A DNA stretch of 64,000 nt from an uncultured Lactobacillus sp. (GCA_937874185.1 CALNAK010000022.1:248001-312000), one strand, 5' to 3'. Shown: positions 52,530-61,728, counted from the stretch's first letter. Made by a program: numbers and translations. The notes: generated from the letters alone by a model not told the origin.

Positions 52530-53861
52530 ATGGAACTTGATAATAGAATTATCGGTACAGTAAAAAAAGTTTTACAAAAGTATCATGCTAAAAAGGTCCT
52601 GATAGCCGTTTCCGGTGGAGTCGATTCAATGGTTTTGTTGAATGTGATTGCCCAAATATTGCCCAGTGAACAGTTTGCAGTAGTTAATGTGGATCATGAT
52701 TTGCGTCCAGAGAGTGCCAAAGAAGTCGAATTTGTTCAAAATTTCTGTGTTAAAAATGATTATCAATTTTTTACTACCAAATGGTTGGATAAACCTCAAA
52801 ATGACATAGGGATGGAAGCTGCTGCTAGACAATTCCGTTATAATTTTTTTAAAGAAATTATGAAATCTAATGGTTTTGATACTTTGTTGACAGCCCACCA
52901 CGGCAATGACTTGGCAGAGAATATTCTGATGAAGATGATTCGGTCAGGTAATGCGTATGAGGTCGTTAGTTTGAAGGAACAACGTCCGTTTGAAAATGGT
53001 CAGATTGTTCGACCATTCTTGGATTTTGCCAAACCTGAATTAACTGTTTTTGCAGATATCCATGATATAAAACATGTTCAAGACCAAACTAATTTTGCCA
53101 ATGTTACTTTACGGAATCGGTTGCGAAATAATATTTTCCCAGCATTACAAAAAGAAAATGGCCAATTGTTAGCTCATTTTAAATTTTTCGACCAACAGTT
53201 GACCGCCTTACTAGATTTAGCTAAGCAACAATTTTCAGTGATTGAAAAAGATATGGATTTAGCGGAAGATAAGCAAAAAATAATCGGGTCAATCAAGCCA
53301 GTTTTAACTTTGGATAAAGATCAGCAGACATTATTTTGGGGAAATTTCTTTACTAAACGGAACTTGGATATTGCAGTAAGCAATCGTCAAATTGATCAAA
53401 TTATTAATATTTTGACGAATGATAGTGCAAATGCATCAATTAATTTAGAAGATTCATGGCAATTTATTAGGACTTATGACAAATTTGTGGTAAAAAAGAT
53501 ACATTCACAAAATTTTGAAGAATTGAATCTTGAATTAGGTCAGATGGGTGAAATTGATCATAAGCAAGTGACCGTTTCTGAAGTTGAAACTAATGCAGAT
53601 ATTCTATATGACAAGATTCCTCGAAAAATTACGTTAAGAACTAGACGTGAAGGAGATAAACTCCTACTTGCTAATGGACAACACCAGAAGTTGAGTAAAA
53701 GATTTATTAATGAAAAGATACCTGAATATGAACGAAATAATTATTTAGTTTTATTATTTGATAATCAGATAGTTTGGGTTGAAAAAATCTATGAGATAAG
53801 CGACTATTTAAAAAAGGGTACTAAGCATTACAAAATTAACTTAACTGAGGTAAAAGAATGA
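52530..53861 (+). CDS. tilS: tRNA(Ile)-lysidine synthetase
   Basis: The 443-residue PP-loop ATPase converts C34 to lysidine in tRNA-Ile (CAU), changing both decoding and charging. The P-loop AVSGGVDSM is at 26-34, and NVDHDLRPES and LLTAHHGNDLAENILMK follow. The C-terminal domain binds tRNA (RKITLRTRREGDKL near 375). ATG 52530 follows AAGGAGA. Its last codon overlaps the hpt start by 4 nt (ATGA), giving translational coupling. Confidence 0.96.
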   Translation: MELDNRIIGTVKKVLQKYHAKKVLIAVSGGVDSMVLLNVIAQILPSEQFAVVNVDHDLRPESAKEVEFVQNFCVKNDYQFFTTKWLDKPQNDIGMEAAARQFRYNFFKEIMKSNGFDTLLTAHHGNDLAENILMKMIRSGNAYEVVSLKEQRPFENGQIVRPFLDFAKPELTVFADIHDIKHVQDQTNFANVTLRNRLRNNIFPALQKENGQLLAHFKFFDQQLTALLDLAKQQFSVIEKDMDLAEDKQKIIGSIKPVLTLDKDQQTLFWGNFFTKRNLDIAVSNRQIDQIINILTNDSANASINLEDSWQFIRTYDKFVVKKIHSQNFEELNLELGQMGEIDHKQVTVSEVETNADILYDKIPRKITLRTRREGDKLLLANGQHQKLSKRFINEKIPEYERNNYLVLLFDNQIVWVEKIYEISDYLKKGTKHYKINLTEVKE

Positions 53862-54403
53862 ATTCAGATATCGAAAAGGTTTTAGTTTCTACAGAAGAGA
53901 TTGAAAAGACGAATAAACGTCTTGGCCAAGAGCTAACAGAAGAGTATCGCGGTAAGAATCCATTATTTGTTTGTATTTTACGTGGTGCAGCCATGTTCAT
54001 GATGGATTTGGTTAAGAATGTTGATATTGAAATGGAATATGACTTCATGGATGTTTCTAGTTATGGTGGAGAAAATACCGTAACAACTGGGGATGTTCGT
54101 ATTATTAAAGATTTAGATACATCTGTTCGTGATCGTGATGTGGTAATCGTTGAAGATATTATTGATACAGGTTATACCTTGGATCGTTTAGTAGAACTAT
54201 TCGAATCAAGACATGCCAAGTCAATTAAGTTAGTTTCCTTCTTAGATAAGCCCGCACGTCGTGTTAAACACGTCAATGTTGACTATGTTGGAATTCAAAT
54301 CCCAGATGAATTTGTTGTAGGTTATGGAATGGATTATGATGAACATTATCGTAATTTATCTTATGTTGGGGTCTTAAAACCAGAGGTATACAGTACAAAA
54401 TAA
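53858..54403 (+). CDS. hpt: Hypoxanthine phosphoribosyltransferase
   Basis: The 181-residue salvage enzyme joins hypoxanthine or guanine to PRPP. The PRPP loop is VIVEDIIDTGYTLD near 98-111, and FVCILRGAAMFMMDL and FVVGYGMDYDEHYRNL are family blocks. It overlaps tilS by 4 nt. In B. subtilis the hpt-ftsH region is similarly arranged, and TilS/HprT regulate ftsH there; whether that holds here is unknown. Confidence 0.95.
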   Translation: MNSDIEKVLVSTEEIEKTNKRLGQELTEEYRGKNPLFVCILRGAAMFMMDLVKNVDIEMEYDFMDVSSYGGENTVTTGDVRIIKDLDTSVRDRDVVIVEDIIDTGYTLDRLVELFESRHAKSIKLVSFLDKPARRVKHVNVDYVGIQIPDEFVVGYGMDYDEHYRNLSYVGVLKPEVYSTK

Positions 54404-54485
54404 TTAAGATAGAGTTACAATTATTATTGTGTTACTGTTCACCAATGTTACAATATGTAACGTCTAAGTAATTAGGAGGAAACGT

Positions 54486-56711
54486 ATGAAAAATAATCGA
54501 AATAGGTTAGTCAATAATAGCCTGTTTTACATCTTGCTCTTTGTTGTTTTGGTTCTTGCAGCAAGTTGGTTTGCTGGTGGTCAATCCTCAGACCAATCAA
54601 AAACATTAAGCCAAGACCAATTCATAACACAATTAAAGCAAGGCAAAGTAAAGAGCTTCAAACTAGAACCTATTGGGGGAGCTTATCAAGTAACTGGTGA
54701 ATACAAGAAAGCTCAAAAGGCTCAAACAACACAATCTGTGTCGTTATTCAGCCGTTCTCGTTCAACTGGTTCTACTGCGGTAACTACATTCAGTTCAACC
54801 GTATTGCCTAACAATGATACGTTAAAGATGATTAATACCGCGGCTATGGCTAAGGGAGTTAAGACAACTGCTGCTCCTAAGTCACAATCAGGCCAATGGA
54901 TTTCATTGATCTTAACGGTTATTGTTCCATTCGCATTATTCTTCTTTGTAATCTTCGCAATGATGGGCCGAGGAGGCCAAGGTGGTGGCGGTGCTAAAGG
55001 CGTCATGAACTTTGGTAAATCTAAGGTTAAACCTGAAGATCCAAAGAAAAATAAAGTTAGATTCTCTGATGTTGCTGGTGCCGAAGAGGAAAAACAAGAA
55101 CTTGTTGAAGTTGTTGAATTCCTAAAAGATCCAAGAAAGTATGTTTCTTTAGGCGCTAGAATACCGGCCGGTGTCTTGCTAGAAGGACCTCCCGGGACTG
55201 GTAAAACTTTACTAGCTAAGGCTGTTGCTGGTGAAGCTAAAGTTCCTTTCTATTCAATTTCTGGTTCAGATTTCGTTGAAATGTTCGTTGGTGTTGGTGC
55301 ATCTCGTGTGCGTGATTTGTTTGATAACGCTAAAAAAGATGCTCCTTCAATCATCTTCATTGATGAAATTGATGCTGTCGGTCGTTCTCGTGGTTCAGGT
55401 ACCGGTGGCGGTGGTAACGATGAACGTGAACAAACTCTTAACCAATTATTGATTGAGATGGATGGATTCACAGGTAATGAAGGTGTCATCGTTATGGCTG
55501 CTACTAACCGTTCTGATGTCCTTGATCCTGCCTTGTTACGTCCAGGTCGTTTTGACAGAAAGATTCTTGTTGGTCGTCCTGACGTTAAGGGCCGTGAAGC
55601 TATTCTTAAAGTTCATGCTAAGAACAAACCATTTACAGAAGATGTAGATTTAAAAGCTATTGCACAACAAACACCTGGATTCGCTGGTGCTGATCTAGAA
55701 AACTTACTAAACGAAGCCGCACTTGTTGCTGCTAGACGTGGTAAGCAAAAGATTGACCCAACTGATCTTGATGAAGCTGAAGACCGTGTTATTGCTGGTC
55801 CAGCTAAGAAGAACCGTGTTATTCCTGAGCAAGAACGTCATACAGTTGCTTACCATGAAGCTGGACACGCCTTGATCGGTTTAGTATTGAGTGATTCTCG
55901 AGTAGTTAGAAAGGTTACCATCGTACCTCGTGGACGTGCCGGCGGTTACGCTATCATGCTTCCTAAGGATGATCAAAATCTTGCAACTAAGAAAGAATTG
56001 AATGAACAAATCACTGGATTACTTGGTGGTCGTACAGCCGAGGAAATTATCGTCGGTCAACCATCATCAGGTGCATCAAATGACTTTGAACAAGCAACTC
56101 AAATTGCTCGTACCATGGTTACTGAATATGGTATGACAGACCGTCTTGGTACAGTTCAACTTGAAAAGAATGGTCAACCATTTAGTGGTGGTAACTATCG
56201 TCAATTACCTTCTTACTCAGAAGATACTGCTAAAGAAATTGATCAAGAAGTTAAGCGTATTATTGATGAAGATCACGAACGTGCTAGAGAAATTCTTGAA
56301 TCACATCGTGAACAACACAAGATTATTGCTGAAGCTCTCTTGAAGTATGAAACACTTGATGAAAAGGAAATCTTGAGTTTGTTCAATACTGGTAAGATGC
56401 CAGCTAACGATCCATACCAAGAATTCCCAAGTGAAAGTGCTGCTACTTTTGAACAAGCTAAAAAAGCCGCTGAAGCAAAAGATGTTGCTAAACAAAAGAC
56501 TGAAGAACATAGTAAGGATGATTCAAACAATACCGATGGTGAAAACCTTGATAAGACTGAATATCCTTCAGAACATCCCGACGAAAGCAAATCAGATGAT
56601 ACTAAATCAACTGAAGAGCCTAAGTCGACTGATGAAACTAAATCAGATGATCATAGTTCAGATGACTCAAATAGTAACAATGATAATAGCGACAATAATA
56701 AAGATGATTAA
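54486..56711 (+). CDS. ftsH: ATP-dependent zinc metalloprotease FtsH
   Basis: The 741-residue membrane protease has two N-terminal membrane segments (about 10-30 and 138-160) enclosing an extracytoplasmic loop. The AAA domain has Walker A GPPGTGKTLL (about 232-241) and IIFIDEIDAVGRSR, and zinc motif HEAGH is at 457-461. The tail, about 80 residues after 660, is rich in Ser, Asp, Asn, Glu and Lys, longer than usual. FtsH degrades misfolded membrane proteins and regulators. RBS TTAGGAGGAAA is near-consensus. A terminator follows. Confidence 0.97.
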   Translation: MKNNRNRLVNNSLFYILLFVVLVLAASWFAGGQSSDQSKTLSQDQFITQLKQGKVKSFKLEPIGGAYQVTGEYKKAQKAQTTQSVSLFSRSRSTGSTAVTTFSSTVLPNNDTLKMINTAAMAKGVKTTAAPKSQSGQWISLILTVIVPFALFFFVIFAMMGRGGQGGGGAKGVMNFGKSKVKPEDPKKNKVRFSDVAGAEEEKQELVEVVEFLKDPRKYVSLGARIPAGVLLEGPPGTGKTLLAKAVAGEAKVPFYSISGSDFVEMFVGVGASRVRDLFDNAKKDAPSIIFIDEIDAVGRSRGSGTGGGGNDEREQTLNQLLIEMDGFTGNEGVIVMAATNRSDVLDPALLRPGRFDRKILVGRPDVKGREAILKVHAKNKPFTEDVDLKAIAQQTPGFAGADLENLLNEAALVAARRGKQKIDPTDLDEAEDRVIAGPAKKNRVIPEQERHTVAYHEAGHALIGLVLSDSRVVRKVTIVPRGRAGGYAIMLPKDDQNLATKKELNEQITGLLGGRTAEEIIVGQPSSGASNDFEQATQIARTMVTEYGMTDRLGTVQLEKNGQPFSGGNYRQLPSYSEDTAKEIDQEVKRIIDEDHERAREILESHREQHKIIAEALLKYETLDEKEILSLFNTGKMPANDPYQEFPSESAATFEQAKKAAEAKDVAKQKTEEHSKDDSNNTDGENLDKTEYPSEHPDESKSDDTKSTEEPKSTDETKSDDHSSDDSNSNNDNSDNNKDD

Positions 56712-56721
56712 AAAGAAAAGG

Positions 56722-56744
56722 CGACTCGGAAGAGTCGCTTTTTT
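56722..56744 (+). terminator. Intrinsic terminator after ftsH
   Basis: GCGACTC and GAGTCGC pair around GGAA with T6 after. It overlaps the hslO leader. Confidence 0.9.
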
Positions 56745-56758
56745 GAACGGAGGAAACT

Positions 56759-57640
56759 ATGACTGACATTTTAACTAAATCAGTTTCTAAAGATGGAAAA
56801 TTCAGAGTATATATTGTTAATGCTACTGAAACTATTCAAGAAGCACAAAAGAGACACGATACATGGAGAAACTCCAGTGCCGCATTAGGTAGAACTATGA
56901 TTGGTTCAATTCTAGTTGCTACTTCAACTTTGAAAGAAGACGAAGTTTTAACAACCAGAGTTCAAGGTGATGGCCCAGTTGGTGCTATTGTGGTTGATGC
57001 TGACGCTCAAGGTAATACAAAGGGTTATATTACTAATCCTCACATCAGTTTGAAGGCTCGTGAAGATGGACATATTGATGTTAAAGCTGCCGTTGGTACT
57101 AAGGGTACTTTGAGTATTACTAAGGACCTTCATTTAAAAGAACCATTTACAGGTCAAGTTCCACTAGTTTCTGGAGAAATTGGAATGGATTTTGCTTATT
57201 ACATGGCTAAGTCAGAACAAATTCCTTCAGCTATTGGAGTTTCAGTTTTTGTCCAACCAAATGAACAAGTCGGTGCTGCTGGTGGTTTCTTAGTTCAAAC
57301 TTTACCTGGTGCAACTGATAAAGATATATCAAAAATTGAAGACAACCTAAAAATAATCCCTAATCTATCAACCTTGCTTAATGAGGGGTTGAGTAATGAG
57401 GATATTTTGAATAAAGTTATGAATGGCGTTGAGATGAAAGTCTTGCAAGAAATGCCAATTCAATTCCACTGTGATTGTTCTAAAGAAAGATTTTCAAAAT
57501 CATTAGCTACTTTGGAAACTAAAGAAATTCAAGCAATGATTGATGAAGACCATGGTGCAGAAGCTGTCTGCAAGTTCTGTGGTAACAAGTATCAATTCAG
57601 CGAAGATGATTTGAAACAAATTATTGCTCAAAAAGGTTAA
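56759..57640 (+). CDS. hslO: Redox-regulated chaperone Hsp33
   Basis: The 293-residue chaperone holds unfolding proteins during oxidative stress. Its C-terminal zinc switch is intact: CDCS near 238-241 and CKFC near 271-274. The core domain begins SVSKDGKFRVYIVNATETIQ. RBS ACGGAGGA is strong. It follows ftsH beyond a terminator, in its conserved position before dusB. Confidence 0.96.
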   Translation: MTDILTKSVSKDGKFRVYIVNATETIQEAQKRHDTWRNSSAALGRTMIGSILVATSTLKEDEVLTTRVQGDGPVGAIVVDADAQGNTKGYITNPHISLKAREDGHIDVKAAVGTKGTLSITKDLHLKEPFTGQVPLVSGEIGMDFAYYMAKSEQIPSAIGVSVFVQPNEQVGAAGGFLVQTLPGATDKDISKIEDNLKIIPNLSTLLNEGLSNEDILNKVMNGVEMKVLQEMPIQFHCDCSKERFSKSLATLETKEIQAMIDEDHGAEAVCKFCGNKYQFSEDDLKQIIAQKG

Positions 57641-57712
57641 TGAGATTTGCCATGTTAATAGATAATTTGTTATTATTACGAGTTGTAATTGAAAAAGTTA
57701 GAGGTATGAAGT

Positions 57713-58717
57713 ATGGAATGGAAAATAGGTGACGTTACAATCCCTAATCAGATTGTCGTTGCGCCTATGGCAGGAATAACTAATTCAGCTTTTAGAGTGA
57801 CTGCTAAGGAATTCGGTGCTGGTTTAGTCGTTTGTGAGATGATTAGTGATCAGGGAATTAAATACCGTAACGATAAAACTCTCGGTATGATGTTTGTTGA
57901 TCCTAAGGAGCATCCAGTTAGTATTCAGATTTTTGGTGGCAGTATTGATTCATTAGTCAATGCAGCTCGTTATGTATCCGAAAATACTGGGGCTGACATT
58001 ATTGATATCAATATGGGATGTCCTGTCAAAAAGGTAACTAAAACTGGTGCTGGTTCTAGTTGGTTGAAAGATCCAGATGAATTATACAAAGCCGTTAAGG
58101 CCGTTAGTTCAGCAATTGATAAACCACTAACAGTTAAAATGAGAACTGGTTGGGATGATGACCATATTCTAGCAGTTGAGAATGCCTTGGCTGCTCAAGA
58201 AGGTGGTGCTGCTGCAATTGCCATGCACGGGCGAACAAAAGCCCAAATGTACACTGGTCACGCAAACTGGGATATTTTACACGATGTAGCTCAAAGTTTA
58301 ACGATTCCTTTCATGGGTAACGGTGATGTGAAAACACCACAAGATGCTAAGAAGATGATTGAAGATGTTGGTGCGGATGCTGTGATGGTAGGTCGTGCTG
58401 TCCTTGGAAATCTTTGGCGTCTAAATGAAATGGAACACTATTTGGAAACAGGTGAGATTTTACCTGATCCAACTATTAGAGAAAAAATTAATATAGCTAA
58501 ACTTCAACTCCAACGTCTGGTAGACTTAAAAGGTGAGCATGTTGGTGTTCCAGAGTTTCGTCAACAAGCAGCATATTATCTAAAGGGGATTCCCCATGCG
58601 GTTAGAACACGTGCTAAAGTAGTTAATGAAAATACTATGCAAGAAGTGTTTGACACATTAGATCAATTTGTTGAAAGTTATGAAAAACGAGAAGCGAGAT
58701 CTTCAACAATTTCGTAG
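57713..58717 (+). CDS. dusB: tRNA-dihydrouridine synthase
   Basis: The 334-residue FMN enzyme reduces uridines in the tRNA D-loop. Key motifs: VVAPMAGITNSAFR near 15-28 (FMN), DINMGCPVKKVTKTGAG with the catalytic Cys near 102, TVKMRTGWDD, and IAMHGRTKAQMYTG. ATG 57713 with AGAGG upstream. It precedes lysS by 15 nt, the typical dusB-lysS pair. Confidence 0.95.
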   Translation: MEWKIGDVTIPNQIVVAPMAGITNSAFRVTAKEFGAGLVVCEMISDQGIKYRNDKTLGMMFVDPKEHPVSIQIFGGSIDSLVNAARYVSENTGADIIDINMGCPVKKVTKTGAGSSWLKDPDELYKAVKAVSSAIDKPLTVKMRTGWDDDHILAVENALAAQEGGAAAIAMHGRTKAQMYTGHANWDILHDVAQSLTIPFMGNGDVKTPQDAKKMIEDVGADAVMVGRAVLGNLWRLNEMEHYLETGEILPDPTIREKINIAKLQLQRLVDLKGEHVGVPEFRQQAAYYLKGIPHAVRTRAKVVNENTMQEVFDTLDQFVESYEKREARSSTIS

Positions 58718-58732
58718 ACAGGGGGAAAAATT

Positions 58733-60292
58733 TTGAGTAACGAAAATAAGGACAACAAGAAGAAACAACTTACTAAAGAAGACATAAAAAAAGCAAGAGT
58801 GATGAATGATCAACTACAGGTCAGACGTGATAAATTGCAAGAACTTTATGATGAAGGCGTAGATCCATTTGGTTCAAGATTCGAAAGAACTGCTTTGGCT
58901 CAAGAGATTCATGATAAATATGGTGATGAAGATAAGGAAGTTCTTGAAGAACAAGATCTACCTGTTGTTATTGCTGGTCGTATGATGACAAAACGTGGTA
59001 AAGGTAAAGTTGGTTTTGCTGATATCCGCGATAGAAGTGGTAAGATTCAAATTTATGTACGTAAAGATGTTGTTGGTGAAGAAAACTATCACATCTTCAA
59101 ACGTTCAGATATTGGTGATCACTTAGGTCTTCATGGTGAAATCATGAAAACAGATATGGGTGAATTAACAGTTAAGGTAACTCACGTTACTATGCTTTCT
59201 AAGTCACTCCGTCCACTACCTGATAAATTCCATGGTTTAACAAACGTTGAACAGATTTATCGTCAAAGATATTTGGATTTAATTGCTAACCAAGATAGTT
59301 TTGATCGCTTTAAGAAGCGTACAAAGATTATTTCAGCTATCCGTGAATATTTAGATGGTGAAGGTTTCATGTCTGTTGAAACTCCAGTTCTAAATACTCA
59401 AGCTGGTGGTGCCAGTGCTAGACCATTTATCACACACCACAATGCTTTGAATATGGAAATGTATCTTCGTATTGCCCTCGAATTACCTCTAAAGAGATTA
59501 ATTGTTGGTGGATTCGAACGTGTTTACGAAATTGGTCGTGCTTTCCGTAATGAAGGTTTAGATACACAACATAATCCTGAATATACTTCATTGGAGACAT
59601 ATGCAGCATATTGGGATATGACAGATGTTATGAAAGAAGTCGAAGGACTCTTCAGACATGCTGCAGATAAAGCTAATGGTACACAACTTGTTACTTATCA
59701 AGGCGAAGAAATTGATTTGAGCAAGCCATTCAAGCGTATTAAGATGGTTGATGCTATCAAGGAACAAACAGGTATCGACTTTAGTGTTGATATGGACCTT
59801 GATCAAGCACGTAAGTTAGCTGATGAAAAGGGCGTTCACTACGAAGAATTCTGGGGCGTTGGTCATATCATCGCTGAATTCTTTGAAGAGTTTGTTGAAG
59901 ATACTTTAAAGGAACCTACATTCATTTATGAATATCCTTTGGAAGTTTCTCCATTAGCTAAGAAGAGTAAGGACAATCCTAACTTTACTGACCGTTTTGA
60001 AGTTTATATTCTAGGTCATGAATTTGGTAATGCCTTTACAGAATTGAATGATCCAATTGATCAACGTGAACGTTTTGAAGCACAAGCCAAAGAACGTGAA
60101 GCTGGTAATGATGAAGCCGAACATATTGATGATGACTTTGTTGAAGCAATGGAATACGGTATGCCACCAACTGGTGGTCTAGGAATCGGTGTTGACCGTT
60201 TGGTAATGTTATTAACAGACGCCGCATCAATTCGTGACGTTATTTTGTTCCCAACTATGAGACCAGAAGATAATTCAAATAACGAAAATTAA
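58733..60292 (+). CDS. lysS: Lysine--tRNA ligase (class II)
   Basis: The 519-residue class II synthetase has an OB-fold anticodon-binding domain (about 70-180, VIAGRMMTKRGKGKVGFADI) and the catalytic motifs: RFKKRTKIISAIREYLD (motif 1 region), YEIGRAFRNEG (motif 2) and GGLGIGVDRLVMLL (motif 3). Start is TTG 58733 behind AGGGGGA. A charged Lys-rich N-terminal extension of about 20 residues precedes the OB fold. It ends the pth-lysS block at a terminator. Confidence 0.97.
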   Translation: MSNENKDNKKKQLTKEDIKKARVMNDQLQVRRDKLQELYDEGVDPFGSRFERTALAQEIHDKYGDEDKEVLEEQDLPVVIAGRMMTKRGKGKVGFADIRDRSGKIQIYVRKDVVGEENYHIFKRSDIGDHLGLHGEIMKTDMGELTVKVTHVTMLSKSLRPLPDKFHGLTNVEQIYRQRYLDLIANQDSFDRFKKRTKIISAIREYLDGEGFMSVETPVLNTQAGGASARPFITHHNALNMEMYLRIALELPLKRLIVGGFERVYEIGRAFRNEGLDTQHNPEYTSLETYAAYWDMTDVMKEVEGLFRHAADKANGTQLVTYQGEEIDLSKPFKRIKMVDAIKEQTGIDFSVDMDLDQARKLADEKGVHYEEFWGVGHIIAEFFEEFVEDTLKEPTFIYEYPLEVSPLAKKSKDNPNFTDRFEVYILGHEFGNAFTELNDPIDQRERFEAQAKEREAGNDEAEHIDDDFVEAMEYGMPPTGGLGIGVDRLVMLLTDAASIRDVILFPTMRPEDNSNNEN

Positions 60293-60299
60293 TTAATGA

Positions 60300-60335
60300 T
60301 GAGAGTTAGGGCTGAATAGTCCTGACTCTTTTTTT
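60300..60335 (+). terminator. Intrinsic terminator of lysS
   Basis: GAGAGTTAGG pairs with CCTGACTCTT (one G-T wobble), followed by T7. Confidence 0.88.
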
Positions 60336-60563
60336 AGTTACTTTTACGACCTATGGTTGTTAGAGTAACTTATGGGGGTGGTTGAAGACCAACGGCATTT
60401 GCCGTCTTCCACAAAAATCAAAATTTGGCTGGAGCGTAGTGGGCCGACTTGAAACCAATTTTAAAGTTCAAAAATTGTTTCCAAGCTCGACCTTTTTCTA
60501 ACCTGACTTCGTCAGCTAAGAAAAATATCACTACTGAGCCAATTTTGATTTTTGTTACAGACT
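60336..60563 (-). repeat. Type I element copy 9 (reverse; doublet 4) with extra hairpin module
   Basis: The small hairpin at 60336-60370 (AGTTACT/AGTAACT, core ACGACCTATGGTTGT) and the long palindrome at 60402-60563 repeat the layout of copy 4. The core ACGACCTATGG is shared by both. The long part has outer stem CTTCCACAAAAATCAAAATT against AATTTTGATTTTTGTTACAG and inner stem GTAGTG/CACTAC. Like copy 4, it begins directly after a terminator. Confidence 0.85.
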
Positions 60564-60762
60564 AAGGTTGTTTTTGAATTGTTGGGATGTATTAATACTA
60601 TTTATAATATAAAGTAAATTTGTTACTGTATGAATTTTAAAATTAATCAGTAGAGAAATTAATTTTATTGATAATTATTATTTTGGTGATTTTAAGAAAA
60701 AGAAGTAGTGAATCTCAATTATTTAATTTGATGTGGAAACAAATCTAAATCAAAACTCCAAA

Positions 60763-60921
60763 CCAGGTGGAGGTCAGGGAGAAAATTTGTCTCAGTGGTG
60801 AAGCTGTTCTTAGTGGGGCCCACTTAGAACAAGGCCGAGCTTCAAGCTCCTTGACAAAGTCAAGAGCTCGAAGTCGTGCCCACCACGTTCCAGACAAAAT
60901 TTTCTCCCTGACCGGAACCGG
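60763..60921 (+). repeat. Type I palindromic element, copy 10 (forward; doublet 4)
   Basis: GTCAGGGAGAAAATTTGTCT pairs with AGACAAAATTTTCTCCCTGAC. The inner stem is GTGGTG/CACCAC, different from the other copies but still paired. Arm 1 is GTTCTTAGTGG/CCACTTAGAAC (C/T wobble), junction AAGGCCGAG, arm 2 CAAGCTCCTTGAC/GTCAAGAGCTCG. It has the most divergent outer stem. Confidence 0.85.
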
Positions 60922-60979
60922 CAATAAATAGTAGCAATATACATCCAAAAAATAATCGAAAAAATATCTAAAATTTTTA

Positions 60980-61009
60980 TTGACTTACTTTATAACCAAT
61001 AGGTATAAT
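60980..61009 (+). promoter_or_regulatory. Promoter of the tRNA operon
   Basis: TTGACT (60980-60985) and TATAAT (61004-61009), 18 nt apart, with the first tRNA 30 nt downstream. Confidence 0.8.
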
Positions 61010-61038
61010 AATATAGTTGTTTCAAACAGAAACACTAT

Positions 61039-61111
61039 GGAGGATTAGCTCAGCTGGGAGAGCATCTGCCTTACAAGCAGGAGGTCACAGGTTCGATCCC
61101 TGTATCCTCCA
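61039..61111 (+). tRNA. tRNA-Val (anticodon TAC)
   Basis: Acceptor arms GGAGGAT/ATCCTCC, D-arm AGCTCAGCTGGGAGAGC, anticodon loop CTTACAA giving TAC, T-loop GGTTCGATCCC. The 3' CCA is not encoded. Confidence 0.96.
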
Positions 61112-61148
61112 TTAAGCAAAAATGCTTAATGGATTCAATAAGTGTTTT

Positions 61149-61231
61149 GCGGGTGTGGCGGAATTGGCAGACGCGCTAGATTTAGGTTCTAGTGTCCAAT
61201 GGACATGAAGGTTCAAGTCCTTTCACCCGTA
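61149..61231 (+). tRNA. tRNA-Leu (anticodon TAG)
   Basis: Acceptor arms GCGGGTG/CACCCGT, anticodon stem CTAGA/TCTAG with loop TTTAGGT giving TAG, a long variable arm (TGTCCAATGGACA) and T-loop GGTTCAAGTCC: a class II tRNA of 83 nt. Confidence 0.95.
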
Positions 61232-61293
61232 TGTAATTAGCCTTGCAATGAGGTTGATTATTGTGTATAGTAATAAATGTCGTTTGGCTTAAT

Positions 61294-61366
61294 GCCGACT
61301 TAGCTCAGTTGGCAGAGCACCTGTCTTGTAAACAGGGGGTCGGAGGTTCGAATCCTCTAGTCGGCA
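61294..61366 (+). tRNA. tRNA-Thr (anticodon TGT)
   Basis: Acceptor arms GCCGACT/AGTCGGC, anticodon stem CTGTC/AACAG-type with loop CTTGTAA giving TGT, and T-arm GGAGGTTCGAATCCTC. Confidence 0.96.
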
Positions 61367-61376
61367 TTGCAACAAT

Positions 61377-61448
61377 GCGGAAGTAGTTCAGTGGTAGAAC
61401 ATCACCTTGCCATGGTGGGGGTCGCGAGTTCGAATCTCGTCTTCCGCT
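61377..61448 (+). tRNA. tRNA-Gly (anticodon GCC)
   Basis: Acceptor arms GCGGAAG/CTTCCGC, anticodon loop TTGCCAT giving GCC, T-arm GCGAGTTCGAATCTCGT. CCA is not encoded. It is the last of four tRNAs in one transcript. Confidence 0.96.
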
Positions 61449-61471
61449 TTAGAGATTTCAAAAGTTAAAGA

Positions 61472-61510
61472 GGGTAATTAATTCTAAATCAGAATTGATT
61501 ACTTTTTTTT
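61472..61510 (+). terminator. Terminator of the tRNA operon
   Basis: GTAATTAATTCT pairs with AGAATTGATTAC around AAATC, followed by T8. Confidence 0.92.
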
Positions 61511-61664
61511 CGTTCTCTAAGAAATAAATTCTGATTCATGTTCCGGATTGGAAATCTGATTTAGGTATATAAAGTGTTCTAATGTGGTAGGATTCTAGTT
61601 GAAGGCAATTAATACTGACTTTTAAAATATTAATTGTTTAATTATGAGTGATAAGATAAAATAA

Positions 61665-61692
61665 TTGCTTTTTTTTAAAACATAATTATACT
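61665..61692 (+). promoter_or_regulatory. Probable promoter of clpC
   Basis: TTGCTT (61665-61670) and TATACT (61687-61692) are 16 nt apart, 36 nt before the clpC start codon. I saw neither a CtsR heptad repeat (GGTCAAA) nor a CIRCE element in 61450-61728. Confidence 0.5.
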
Positions 61693-61728
61693 TTCTAAAC
61701 AGACACTTAAAAAGTAGAGGTAACATTA

